Shown piece after piece: positions 17,418-26,864 of a stretch of DNA of 64,000 nucleotides. The stretch is from NCBI RefSeq assembly GCF_003945765.1, contig NZ_CP027712.1, positions 1,426,001 through 1,490,000 of the forward strand, given 5' to 3'. How positions within the stretch are numbered: position 1 is the first letter of the stretch; the number at the start of each line of letters is the position of its first letter. The notes beneath the pieces are model-generated. The model did no database searches, was not told the origin of the DNA, and was given only the letters and a program-made list of their open reading frames with translations. The translations under genes and the position numbers were made by a program. The stretch comes from Pseudomonas chlororaphis subsp. chlororaphis. GTDB taxonomy: Bacteria > Pseudomonadota > Gammaproteobacteria > Pseudomonadales > Pseudomonadaceae.

Positions 17418-17546
17418 GTAGCCGCTGCCGCAGGCTGCGATCGACGGCGAAGCCGGCGCAATCACTGGCAGCGCGGTGTACCGAGCCTTCCGAGTGCTCA
17501 GCCTGTGCGGGGCGTTGCCCCGATCGCAGCCTGCGGCAGCGGCTAC
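17418..17546. repeat. REP doublet, family A (inverted pair)
   Basis: GCCGCTGCCGCAGGCTGC near 17421 and its inverted copy near 17526 lie about 85 bases apart. They fill most of the 302-base gap between bufA and livF. Same family as the copies near 14651 and 40728. Confidence 0.85.
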
Positions 17547-17566
17547 AGGAGGGGCGATTTCCAGGC

Positions 17567-17593
17567 GAAAAAAAACGGCCCCGCAGGGCCGTT
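17567..17593 (-). terminator. Intrinsic terminator of the liv operon
   Basis: On the minus strand AACGGCCC, loop TGCG and GGGCCGTT are followed by eight T residues. It sits 19 bases after the livF stop. Confidence 0.9.
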
Positions 17594-17611
17594 CTTGTTT
17601 GCAGCAAGTGC

Positions 17612-18313
17612 TCAGCCGCCCAGATAGGCTTCGCGCACCTTGGGGTCGGTCAGCAGGGCTTCGCCGGTGCCTTGCATCACCACCCGGCCGTTTTCCAGTA
17701 CATAGGCACGGTCGGCGATCTTCAGCGCCTGGTTGGCGTTCTGTTCCACCAGGAACACCGTCACGCCGTCACGGCGCAGCTGTTCGATGATGTCGAAGAT
17801 CTGCTGGATGATGATCGGCGCCAGGCCCAGGGACGGTTCGTCGAGCAGCAACAGCTTGGGCTTGCTCATCAGCGCGCGGCCGATGGCGAGCATCTGCTGT
17901 TCGCCGCCGGACATGGTGCCGCCGCGCTGGTTGAAGCGTTCCTTGAGACGCGGGAACAGGCCCAGGACTTTGTCCATCTGCTCCTGGTAATCGCCCTTGT
18001 CGGTGAAGAACCCGCCCATGGCCAGGTTCTCCTCCACGGTCAGGCGGGCGAACACCCGACGACCTTCCGGCACCACGGCAATGCTCTTGCGCATGATCTG
18101 CGCCGAGGTTTGCCCCACCAGTTCCTCACCCAGGTAACGGATGCTGCCGCTGTGGGCCTGCGGCGAACCGCAGAGGGTCATCAGCAGGGTGGATTTGCCG
18201 GCGCCGTTGGCACCGATCAAGGTGACGATCTCGCCCTGGCGGATCTCGACGTTGACGCTGTGCAGCGCCTGGATCTTGCCGTAGAAGGTGGAAACGTTTT
18301 CGAACTGCAGCAT
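17612..18313 (-). CDS. livF: Branched-chain amino-acid ABC transporter ATP-binding protein LivF (BraG)
   Basis: A 233-residue ABC ATPase on the inner face of the membrane, powering import of Leu, Ile and Val. Walker A is GANGAGKST, the signature MSGGEQQML, Walker B LLLLDEPSLGLAP, and the switch histidine region lies in FLVEQNANQAL. The LivF-type C terminus ends in REAYLGG. It is immediately adjacent to livG with no gap and is the last gene of the operon, followed by a strong terminator. Confidence 0.95.
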   Translation of the reverse strand: MLQFENVSTFYGKIQALHSVNVEIRQGEIVTLIGANGAGKSTLLMTLCGSPQAHSGSIRYLGEELVGQTSAQIMRKSIAVVPEGRRVFARLTVEENLAMGGFFTDKGDYQEQMDKVLGLFPRLKERFNQRGGTMSGGEQQMLAIGRALMSKPKLLLLDEPSLGLAPIIIQQIFDIIEQLRRDGVTVFLVEQNANQALKIADRAYVLENGRVVMQGTGEALLTDPKVREAYLGG

Positions 18314-19081
18314 TTACGCTTCCCCCAGGTAGGCTTTGATCACTTCAGGATTGTCGCGGATCTGTTCCGGCGTGCCGTCGGCCAGGGGCGTGCCCTGGTT
18401 GATCACGACGATGTGGTCGGAAATGCTCATGACCAGCTTCATGTCGTGTTCGATCAGCAGCACCGTGGCGTTGTGCTCTTCGCGCAACACGCCGATCAGC
18501 GCCTTGAGGTCTTCGGTTTCCCGCGGGTTGAGGCCGGCGGCCGGTTCGTCGAGCATAAGGATCCGCGGACGGGTCATCATGCAGCGGGCGATTTCCAGGC
18601 GCCGTTGCTGACCGTAGGCCAGGGTGCCGGCGGGACGGTTGGCGAACTCTTTGAGGTTGACCTTTTCCAGCCAGTACTCGGCGTATTCCATGGCCTCGCG
18701 CTCGCTCTTGCGGAACCCCGGGGTCTTGAACAGGCCGGCCAGGAAGTTGGTGTTCAGGTGACGGTGCTGCGCGATCAACAGGTTCTCGACCGCGGTCATG
18801 TCCTTGAACAGCCGCACGTTCTGGAAGGTGCGTACCACGCCCTTGAGGGCGATCTTGTGCCCGGGCAGGCCCTGGATCGGCTCGCCGTCCAGCAGGATGC
18901 TGCCGGCGGTGGGCTGGTAGAAGCCGGTCAGGCAGTTGAACACCGTGGTCTTGCCGGCGCCGTTCGGGCCGATCATCGATACCACTTGTTTCTCTTTGAC
19001 GGTCAGGGCCACGCCGTTGACCGCCAGCAGGCCGCCAAAGCGCATGCTCAGGCCCGTTACTTTGAGGATCTCACGGCTCAT
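18314..19081 (-). CDS. livG: Branched-chain amino-acid ABC transporter ATP-binding protein LivG (BraF)
   Basis: A 255-residue ABC ATPase, the partner of LivF in the heterodimeric motor. Walker A is GPNGAGKTT; the BCA-specific insertion and [13 protein letters not shown] signature are present, and Walker B is [13 protein letters not shown]. The C-terminal KAYLGEA is the LivG form of the family ending. It overlaps livM by four bases (start 19081, livM stop 19078), indicating translational coupling. Confidence 0.95.
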   Translation of the reverse strand: MSREILKVTGLSMRFGGLLAVNGVALTVKEKQVVSMIGPNGAGKTTVFNCLTGFYQPTAGSILLDGEPIQGLPGHKIALKGVVRTFQNVRLFKDMTAVENLLIAQHRHLNTNFLAGLFKTPGFRKSEREAMEYAEYWLEKVNLKEFANRPAGTLAYGQQRRLEIARCMMTRPRILMLDEPAAGLNPRETEDLKALIGVLREEHNATVLLIEHDMKLVMSISDHIVVINQGTPLADGTPEQIRDNPEVIKAYLGEA

Positions 19082-20330
19082 TTGCGCAGCTCCATGTGGG
19101 GACGTTGCATGGGCAGCAGGCCTTGAGGACGCCAGATCATCATCAGCACCATCATGGCGCCGAACATCAACATGCGGTATTCGCTGAATTCGCGCATCAG
19201 TTCAGGCAGCAGGATCATCACGGTGGCCGCCAGGACCACGCCCAACTGCGAGCCCATGCCGCCCAGCACGACGATGGCGAGGATGGTCGCGGACTCGATG
19301 AAGGTGAAGGACTCCGGCGTCACCAGGCCCTGGCGCGCGGCGAAGAAGCTACCGGCGAAACCGGCGAAGCAGGCACCCAGGGTGAAGGCCGACAGCTTGA
19401 TCACGGTCGGGTTCAGGCCCAGTGCGCGGCAGGCGATTTCGTCTTCACGCAGGGCTTCCCAGGCACGTCCCAGGGGCATGCGCAGCAAGCGGTTGATGAC
19501 GAACAGGGCGAACAGCGCCAGCAACAGCGCGACCAGGTAAAGGAAGATCACCTTGTTGATCGAGTTGTATTCGATGCCGAAGTACTCGTGGAAGGTCTGC
19601 AGGCCCTCGGCGGCCCGGCGTTCGAAGGTCAGGCCGAAGAACGTCGGTTTATCGATGTTGCTGATACCGTTCGGACCACCGGTGAGGTCGGTCAGGTTAC
19701 GCAGGAACAAGCGGATGATCTCGCCGAAGCCCAGGGTTACGATCGCCAGGTAGTCACCGCGCAGGCGCAATACCGGGAAGCCCAGCAGGAAGCCGAAAGT
19801 GGCCGCCATCAGGCCGGCGATAGGCAGGCAGATCCAGAAGCTCAAGCCGTAGTAGTGCGACAGCAGCGCGTAGCTGTAGGCGCCCACGGCGTAGAAGCCG
19901 ACGTACCCCAGGTCCAGCAGGCCGGCCAGGCCGACCACGATGTTCAGGCCCAGGCCGAGCATCACGTAGATCAGCACCAGGGTGGCGATGTCCACCGCGC
20001 CGCGGGAGCCGAAGAACGGCCAGACCAGCGCACCGATGATCAACGCAATGATGATCCAGCGCTGGGTGGTCGGCAGGGTCAGGAAGTTACTGGCCTTGGC
20101 CGGGATCACCGGCATGTTGGGCGAGGACTTCCAGGCCGCGCTGATCTGCTGGTCGAACAGCACCCGCAGGAACATCAGCACCGAACACGCGGCGATGATC
20201 ATCAGGGTGGTGGGGCTGGTGCCATGGACTTCCAGGTTGATGCCGACGATGGTCAGTTTCAAACCGAGTATCGGGTAGGCGACGGCCCACACCAGCAAGG
20301 CGCTGAAGAACGCCTGTCGAAGATTCCTAG

Positions 20331-20334
<4 letters not shown>
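19078..20334 (-). CDS. livM: High-affinity branched-chain amino-acid permease LivM (BraE)
   Basis: A 418-residue inner-membrane permease with an N-terminal extension of about 90 residues, as in BraE and E. coli LivM, and eight to ten hydrophobic segments. The transporter coupling loop ([16 protein letters not shown]) contacts the ATPases and is intact. Family segments [27 protein letters not shown] (interrupted here by length only) are clear. It overlaps both livH (four bases) and livG (four bases), so the four distal genes are one tightly coupled unit. Confidence 0.95.
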
Positions 20335-21254
<920 letters not shown>

Positions 21255-21435
21255 TACAGCGCTCCTAAAAACCTGATACGCATTTCACTGGTGGAGTCAT
21301 TTTCCCGCCTGTGCCCCGTGGATCTGCATCCACTTCGGGTCAGGTTTTGCCAGCGAACCGCTGATGACGGTTTTGAGATTTTCAGGTGGGCGGGCTTCCG
21401 GATCACGGAAAACAGGCCCAATACGTTCGCAAAAC

Positions 21436-21461
21436 AAAGCCCACGGCACGCCGTGGGCTTT
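21436..21461 (-). terminator. Terminator-like hairpin between livK and livH
   Basis: AAAGCCCACGG and CCGTGGGCTTT form an 11-bp stem with a four-base loop; on the minus strand GTTTTG follows. Lying inside an operon, it probably causes partial termination, so that the periplasmic binding protein is made in excess of the membrane parts. Confidence 0.75.
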
Positions 21462-21485
21462 ATTGGCAGTCAGTCAGACAGGGCC

Positions 21486-22613
21486 TTATTGAGGCGAGAC
21501 TTCGGTTTTAGGTTTGCCGAAGTGCCACTCGTAGACCACGAACTTGAAGTCTTTCAGGTCGCCCTTGGTGTCGAAGCTCAGGTCGCCGGTCGGGGTCTTG
21601 AACGTACCGGCGTGGATGGCTTCGGCCACTTTGGTGGCGTCTTCGGACTTGGCGGCCTTGATGCCTTCGGCAATCACTTGGACAGCCGAGTAGGAAGGGA
21701 ACACGAACGGACCGCTCGGGTCTTCTTTCTTGGCCTTGAAGGCATCCGCCAGGGCCACGTTGGCCGGATCCTGGTCGAAGGATTTCGGCAGGGTCACCAG
21801 CAGGCCCTCGGAAGCGTCCTTGGCGATCTGCGAAATGGAGTCGTTACCCACGCCCTCCGGACCCATGAACTTGGCTTTCAGGCCTTTTTCCTGGGCTTGG
21901 CGCAGGATCAGGCCCAGCTCCGGGTGGTAGCCGCCGTAGTAGACGAAGTCGACGTTGGCTTGCTTGAGCTTGGCGATCATCGAGGAGAAGTCTTTGTCGC
22001 CAGCGTTGATGCCTTCGAACACGGCAACCTTGGTGCCTTTCTTCTCGAGGGTCTGCTTCACAGCGGTGGCGATGCCTTCACCGTATTGCTGCTTGTCGTG
22101 CAGCACGGCAACGATTTTCGGCTTCACGTGGTCGGCGATGTAGTTGCCGGCGGCAGGGCCCTGGGCGCTGTCCAGGCCAATGGTGCGGAACACCATCTTG
22201 TAACCACGGGTGGTGATGTCCGGGCTGGTGGCAGTGGGGGTGATCATGACCACGCCTTCGTCTTCGTAGATGTCCGAAGCCGGTTGAGTGGAGCTGGAGC
22301 ACAGGTGACCGATCACGAACTTGACGCCGTCGTTGACGACTTTGTTGGCTACGGCGACGGCTTGTTTCGGATCGCAGGCATCATCGTATTCGACGGCCTG
22401 GAGCTGCTTGCCATCGACGCCGCCCTTGGCGTTGATTTGTTCGATGGCCATTTTGGCGCCACTGAACTGCATGTCGCCGTACTGGGCTACAGGGCCGGTC
22501 TTGGGGCCGGCGATGCCGATCTTGATGGTGTCAGCTGCGAACGAATGGCTGGCGACTCCGGCCAGAACCATAGCGGCAAACAGTTTGGAAATCTGCTTAG
22601 TAGCCTTATTCAT
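21486..22613 (-). CDS. livK: Branched-chain amino-acid-binding periplasmic protein LivK (BraC)
   Basis: 375 residues with a Sec signal peptide (positive N terminus, hydrophobic core FAAMVLAGVASHSFA, cut before ADTIKIG). The mature part is a type I periplasmic-binding protein, with the opening IKIGIAGPKTGPVAQYG and the ligand-hinge region VIGHLCSSSTQPAS. It captures Leu, Ile, Val and probably Ala for the LivHMGF transporter encoded downstream. It is the first gene of the operon. Two cysteine pairs fit the disulphides known in BraC-type proteins. Confidence 0.95.
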   Translation of the reverse strand: MNKATKQISKLFAAMVLAGVASHSFAADTIKIGIAGPKTGPVAQYGDMQFSGAKMAIEQINAKGGVDGKQLQAVEYDDACDPKQAVAVANKVVNDGVKFVIGHLCSSSTQPASDIYEDEGVVMITPTATSPDITTRGYKMVFRTIGLDSAQGPAAGNYIADHVKPKIVAVLHDKQQYGEGIATAVKQTLEKKGTKVAVFEGINAGDKDFSSMIAKLKQANVDFVYYGGYHPELGLILRQAQEKGLKAKFMGPEGVGNDSISQIAKDASEGLLVTLPKSFDQDPANVALADAFKAKKEDPSGPFVFPSYSAVQVIAEGIKAAKSEDATKVAEAIHAGTFKTPTGDLSFDTKGDLKDFKFVVYEWHFGKPKTEVSPQ

Positions 22614-22952
22614 AGTGCTCCACTCTTACTGTTGTAATTTTTATAGTCCTGGCGCCGTAGCAGCAGAACCGGGTCAGATATCTCTTGGATATCCCCGGAA
22701 AATGCCCCCGGCAACTGTACCGGTACAGTGTAGAGCGCCGATTGTTAGCCTGGGAAGCTGGCGCCGGGGGGCAAAATCAGGGGGTGTCGCTTTATTGAAA
22801 GAAAAAGACAGAATCGCGGCGGGGTTTTGACCGTATTCAGCGAGCAATCCCTGGCTCTCCTGCACTTCTCTATCGTTGACGCAATTGCAACCGGGTTTGT
22901 CTGCCAGAGCACCGACGTTATCATTGCGCCGATTTCTTTTCGGGACAGGCCC
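22614..22952. other. livK / DUF2288 divergent promoter region with a 16-bp palindrome
   Basis: No gene is seen in these 339 bases. A perfect palindrome, ACTGTACCGGTACAGT, occupies 22714-22729, about 100 bases upstream of livK. It is too short between the CTG and CAG halves for a LexA box. The rest shows no further clear signal. Confidence 0.5.
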
Positions 22953-23264
22953 ATGACTCAAGAACCTAGCACCCTCTATGCCAAGCTGCTTGGTGAAACC
23001 GCATCCATTACCTGGAAGGAGCTGGAACCGTTCTTCGCCAAGGGTGCCCTATTGTGGGTCGACGCCAGCCTGGATTTGATCGAGGCAGCCGAGGCCATGG
23101 CCGAGAACCAGGCCGAGAAAGTCTCTGCCTGGCTGGCCGCCGAGAAGGTGGGCAAGGTGTCTGCGACGCGGGCGCTGGATCTGGTGGAGCGCGATCCGCT
23201 GCTGTGGGCGGTGGTGGTTTCGCCGTGGATTCTGGTCCAGGAAAGGGCGCAGGGCGAAGACTGA
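22953..23264 (+). CDS. DUF2288 family protein
   Basis: A 103-residue soluble protein. The ATG at 22953 (MTQEPSTLYAKLLGETASI) is taken as start because the conserved DUF2288 domain begins at LYAKLLGETA; a longer frame upstream has no family support. The sequence is helical and acidic with WKELEPFFAKGALLWVD and LLWAVVVSPWILVQ segments. The function of the family is unknown. It is convergent with the tubulin-like gene, with a REP element between them. Confidence 0.85.
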   Translation: MTQEPSTLYAKLLGETASITWKELEPFFAKGALLWVDASLDLIEAAEAMAENQAEKVSAWLAAEKVGKVSATRALDLVERDPLLWAVVVSPWILVQERAQGED

Positions 23265-23591
23265 GCACCAAAATAGTGCCTGGTTTTTCCGGTTGAAAGT
23301 GTGTAGCCGAGTAACCGCGATCAGGGTGATGGCAAGTTGCCCGTGGAGAAAGGCCCCACCCATTTCAGGCTGACGGTGACGTAAGCGGAATGGGAACAGT
23401 TTGCAAGGCAGCCCGAGGGCTGCCTGATTGTTTCAGGGGATTAACATCACTTCCCTGTAAACGCCATTTCCCCTGTAGGAGCGAAGCTTGCTCGCGATGG
23501 CGTCCAGCCAGTCGACATCGCTTCAGCTCGATGCCGCTGATCGCGAGCCATCGAGCGTCGACCGGCTGTTCCTACAGAAGAGGGGCAGCTG
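23265..23591. other. Intergenic region with a REP element
   Basis: Between the converging DUF2288 and tubulin-like genes. The right half is the REP listed at 23474. The left half holds no clear gene; GGCAGCCCGAGGGCTGCC at about 23406-23423 is a hairpin followed by a T-containing stretch and may end the DUF2288 transcript. Confidence 0.5.
23474..23577. repeat. REP doublet, family B
   Basis: It opens TGTAGGAGCGAAGCTTGCTC and closes with TGTTCCTACAG, with imperfect inverted GATCGCGAGC-type sequence between. This is the common intergenic repeat of P. fluorescens-group genomes; another copy lies at 49251-49351. Confidence 0.85.
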
Positions 23592-25775
23592 TTAGTAAGC
23601 CGTCCTGCCCGTATGGTTGTTCAGCGAGATGACCTTGGTCTTGCCGATGCGGTGGCGGTAGATCTCGCGCAGGTACTTGATGGCTTTCTTCACGCAATCG
23701 CGGGACAGGCGGATGTCGTTGATCGAGACGAACTTGTCCTTGTCGTTGATCAACTCGCGGTACTTCTTCTCGTACATCGGCTTGATCGCGTACCAGTTGG
23801 TATCGAGGATCTTCGCCGGGTTCTCGAACTCGTTGAGCAACTCGTCGATGCGGCTTTCATCGAATGCCTCGCTGACGATGAAGTCGAGGATCGAGTTGTC
23901 CAGGGTCTCGTCGAAGCGGTACGGGTTGCGGGCGAAGCAACGCTTGATAAAGGCCACGATCAGGGTCAGGAAGTCGTCCGACAGGCACGGGCTCTTGGCG
24001 ATCAGGGTGGTCAGTGACAGGTTGGCCGAGGCGCCGATCACCAGGGCGTAACGCTTGAGGGTGGTATTGGGGAACAGGCTGTTGAGGTGGGTCTTGAGCC
24101 GGTTCAGGTCCATGTACGACAGCTTGTAGTCCTTGGGCAGGGAGACGATCGACACCACCGACGAGCAGTTCTTGAAGAAGTGCAGATCGTGCAGGGCGGC
24201 GGCGTCGTAACCGGAAGCCTTGTATTGCTCCAGCGCCGCGCGATAACGCTTGGACTCGATCGGCAGCAGGCTGATGCCTTCGATGGCCTGGGTCACCTTG
24301 TTGAAGTGCGGCAGGTCGATGGAGCGGAAGAACAGGTCGTCGATGTTCAGGCGCTGCGGCTCTTTCTCGAACACCTTGAACTTGTCACCGCTCGGCACCG
24401 GGGTTTCCGGGACCACGGACTCGGCGTAGGCGATCGCCACCGGGCCGGCCAGGCTCATGAACAGGTCGTTGGCATCCAGGCGGATGGTCTCGCCGATGTC
24501 GATGCCGGCGCGGCGGAAGTAGTTCTGGTCGTAATCGGTGGTCACCGCCTGGGCGGTGAGGATGTTGAAGATCTGTTGGGAGATGTACTGGTTGGCGTGC
24601 TTCTCCATGGCGTTGACGTCGATGTTCTGGATGTTGCCGTCATCGCTCTCTTCGGCATAACGCATGATGTCGTTGGAAATCAACATCATCGCGTTCCATG
24701 GGCGGATGCGCCCCATGACGCTGGCTTCGCTGCTGTCTTCGTTATCGAAGTTGTAGGAGAAGTCCCATTCTTCCGACAGGTATTTGCACAGCAAGCGTCC
24801 GGCGTTGATGTGCAACGCTTCGGACATCTCGCTGCGGTGGTCGGAGATGTTCGGCAGTACGCAGATGCCGCTGGTGAAGATCGGCTCGAAGACGAAGGAG
24901 TGGCCGCTCTTGCTGTCGTGCTCGTCGATCGGCTTGGTGTCGAACGTCTTGTTCATGTACGAGTACTGCTGGGCCAGGCCGAACTCCGAGGCCATGCCCG
25001 AACCGGTACCGCCGCCGGCGCTGAAGATCGAGAAGTATAGGCGCGACTGGTTGGCCTTGATGCCGCAGGAGTCGATCAGGTACGAGTGGATCATTTTCCA
25101 GTCGGGGCTGGAGAAGCGCTGCGTGTCCTTGTTGAGGATGATCTTGGCCAGGTACTGGCCGAGGATCGGCGCGTTGCCGGCGCCGCCGGCATGGACTTCC
25201 GAGAGGTCCATGATCTTCATTTTGCTGTAGTCGCGGATGAAGCCGCTTTTTTCGCCCTTGCGCGAGAAGCGGATGCGCCCGGCGATGTCCTTGTCCAGGT
25301 CGCCCAGCATCACCAGCGGCTCGACCAGGAACACCGGTTTGCTGGCCTTGCTCTGGCCCAGGCGCAGGTTGTGGCGGATCCACTGGGCGGGGCTGTAGCC
25401 CTTGTCGGCATAGGCCTTGTCGTCGGTGTTGAACTCGTTGAGGTAGAACTTGCGGGCGTTGTACACCAGCTCCGCGACATCCAGGGCGATGTTCGACCCG
25501 CAGCGGCCCAGGCCGATCAGGCAGACCGAGGGAAATTCCTGCTCGCGGCGCGCCTCGAGTTCGTCTTCCAGGTGCGGTGCGCGGGGAAATACCGAGTCGC
25601 GCAGGCCGTCGAGGTTGTCGAGGATGCGGTCGGTGTTGGTTTCGGTGAAGTAGAGGTATTGCTGGGGCGCCTGCGGGCGCGAGCTGGACAATGGCTTCGA
25701 ATCTGAAAAGCTCTGGCTGCCCGGGGTCAGCGTCAGTTCGGATACTGCGTTGGCAGAATTGTTTTTAGAAGTCAT
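23592..25775 (-). CDS. Stand-alone tubulin/FtsZ-superfamily GTPase (Tubulin_2-like)
   Basis: A 727-residue protein of no assigned function but clear fold. After a 75-residue Ser/Pro-rich, probably disordered N terminus come the tubulin/FtsZ loops in order. T1 is GLGRCGSN (88-95). A T3-like HAGGAGNAP is at 195-203. The T4 signature GGGTGSG is at 254-260, and the T6 guanine-contact LISND at 365-369. A T7 synergy loop follows, LDANDL at 433-438, whose two Asp (434, 437) match the catalytic D-x-x-D of FtsZ NLDFAD. The rest is a long helical and mixed C-terminal region with no other recognised domain. It probably binds GTP and may polymerise, with nucleotide hydrolysis completed by the next subunit. 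It is larger than FtsZ (about 390) or phage PhuZ (about 315), and no cell-division gene is near. No strong ribosome site precedes the ATG. Partners are unknown. Confidence 0.8.
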   Translation of the reverse strand: MTSKNNSANAVSELTLTPGSQSFSDSKPLSSSRPQAPQQYLYFTETNTDRILDNLDGLRDSVFPRAPHLEDELEARREQEFPSVCLIGLGRCGSNIALDVAELVYNARKFYLNEFNTDDKAYADKGYSPAQWIRHNLRLGQSKASKPVFLVEPLVMLGDLDKDIAGRIRFSRKGEKSGFIRDYSKMKIMDLSEVHAGGAGNAPILGQYLAKIILNKDTQRFSSPDWKMIHSYLIDSCGIKANQSRLYFSIFSAGGGTGSGMASEFGLAQQYSYMNKTFDTKPIDEHDSKSGHSFVFEPIFTSGICVLPNISDHRSEMSEALHINAGRLLCKYLSEEWDFSYNFDNEDSSEASVMGRIRPWNAMMLISNDIMRYAEESDDGNIQNIDVNAMEKHANQYISQQIFNILTAQAVTTDYDQNYFRRAGIDIGETIRLDANDLFMSLAGPVAIAYAESVVPETPVPSGDKFKVFEKEPQRLNIDDLFFRSIDLPHFNKVTQAIEGISLLPIESKRYRAALEQYKASGYDAAALHDLHFFKNCSSVVSIVSLPKDYKLSYMDLNRLKTHLNSLFPNTTLKRYALVIGASANLSLTTLIAKSPCLSDDFLTLIVAFIKRCFARNPYRFDETLDNSILDFIVSEAFDESRIDELLNEFENPAKILDTNWYAIKPMYEKKYRELINDKDKFVSINDIRLSRDCVKKAIKYLREIYRHRIGKTKVISLNNHTGRTAY

Positions 25776-25967
25776 TGTGCGCCGTGTGTCTGGACTGGTC
25801 GGCTCGGTGACAAGATATCAAAGAGCCATCAAGTGGGATCTCGCGACTTTACAGCGCGATATTGGCCCCAGCGATAGGGATAAGTCTGATGGCCGCTAGG
25901 GGGAATCCTTTCCTAAGCTCAGATAAATCGGCCAGTTTTTGGTGATCTTTAATCAAAAGGAGGCAAG

Positions 25968-26864
25968 ATGATGGCAACGTTACCCACCCTCGGGTTCGCC
26001 GGTATTGGCCTGATGGGCTTGCCCATGTGTCGCCGTCTGCTGGCGGCGGGTTATCCCCTGGTGGTGTGGAATCGCAACCGGGAAAAATGCGCGCCGCTGC
26101 TGGAGGCGGGCGCGCAACTGGCGCAGACCCCGGCCCGGCTATGCGAGGCAGCGGACCTGGTGCTGCTGTGCCTGGCCAATACCGAGGTGGTGCGCGAGGT
26201 GGTGTTCGGTGCCGAGGGTATCGCCCAGGGAGCCCGGGCCGGCCAACTGCTGGTGGACCTTTCCAGCCTGGAGCCGACCACCACCCGGGAAATGGCCGCG
26301 CAACTGGCCAGCAGCACCGGCATGGGCTGGGTCGATGCCCCGGTGTCCGGCGGCACGCCCGGTGCCGAGGCCGGCAGCCTGGCAATCATGGTCGGCGGCG
26401 AGGCGGCGGATATCGAACGGGTGCGCCCGGTCCTGCTCAATCTGGGGCAACGGGTGACTCATATGGGCGGCGTCGGCGCCGGCCAGGTGACCAAGGCTTG
26501 CAACCAGATGATCGTCGCCTGCAATGCCCTGGTGATCGCCGAAGTGGTGGCGCTGGCCGAGCGTTCCGGGGTCGATGCGTCATTGCTGGCCGAGGCGCTG
26601 GCTGGTGGTTTCGCCGATTCCAGGCCGTTGCAGATTCTCGCCCCGCAGATGGCCGAAAGCCGCTTCGAACCGATCAAATGGCATGTGCGCACCCTGCTCA
26701 AGGATCTGGACGGGGCGGTGAAGTTCTCCCGCGAGCAGGGCTCGGCCACGCCGATCAGCGGATTGGCTGCACAACTGATGCGCCTGCATGGCGGCCAGGG
26801 CTATCTGGAGCAGGATCCCGCGACCCTGATCCGCCTGTATCGCGAACCGGCGTCAGAGGGCTGA
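25968..26864 (+). CDS. NAD(P)-dependent beta-hydroxyacid dehydrogenase (3-hydroxyisobutyrate / tartronate semialdehyde reductase family)
   Basis: A 298-residue oxidoreductase with the N-terminal dinucleotide motif GFAGIGLMGLPM. The substrate-binding DAPVSGGTPGAEAGSLAIMVGG segment is characteristic of the family, and the catalytic lysine lies in GQVTKACNQM. It resembles GarR/GlxR and 3-hydroxyisobutyrate dehydrogenases; the substrate is not resolved. AAAGGAGG lies 5 bases before the ATG at 25968; a second ATG follows at once. Its last 110 bases are overlapped by the converging c-di-GMP gene. Confidence 0.88.
   Translation: MMATLPTLGFAGIGLMGLPMCRRLLAAGYPLVVWNRNREKCAPLLEAGAQLAQTPARLCEAADLVLLCLANTEVVREVVFGAEGIAQGARAGQLLVDLSSLEPTTTREMAAQLASSTGMGWVDAPVSGGTPGAEAGSLAIMVGGEAADIERVRPVLLNLGQRVTHMGGVGAGQVTKACNQMIVACNALVIAEVVALAERSGVDASLLAEALAGGFADSRPLQILAPQMAESRFEPIKWHVRTLLKDLDGAVKFSREQGSATPISGLAAQLMRLHGGQGYLEQDPATLIRLYREPASEG

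Noticed and set aside
22714..22729. LexA (SOS) box
   Set aside because: CTG and CAG are separated by 8 bases, not the 10 required by the LexA consensus.
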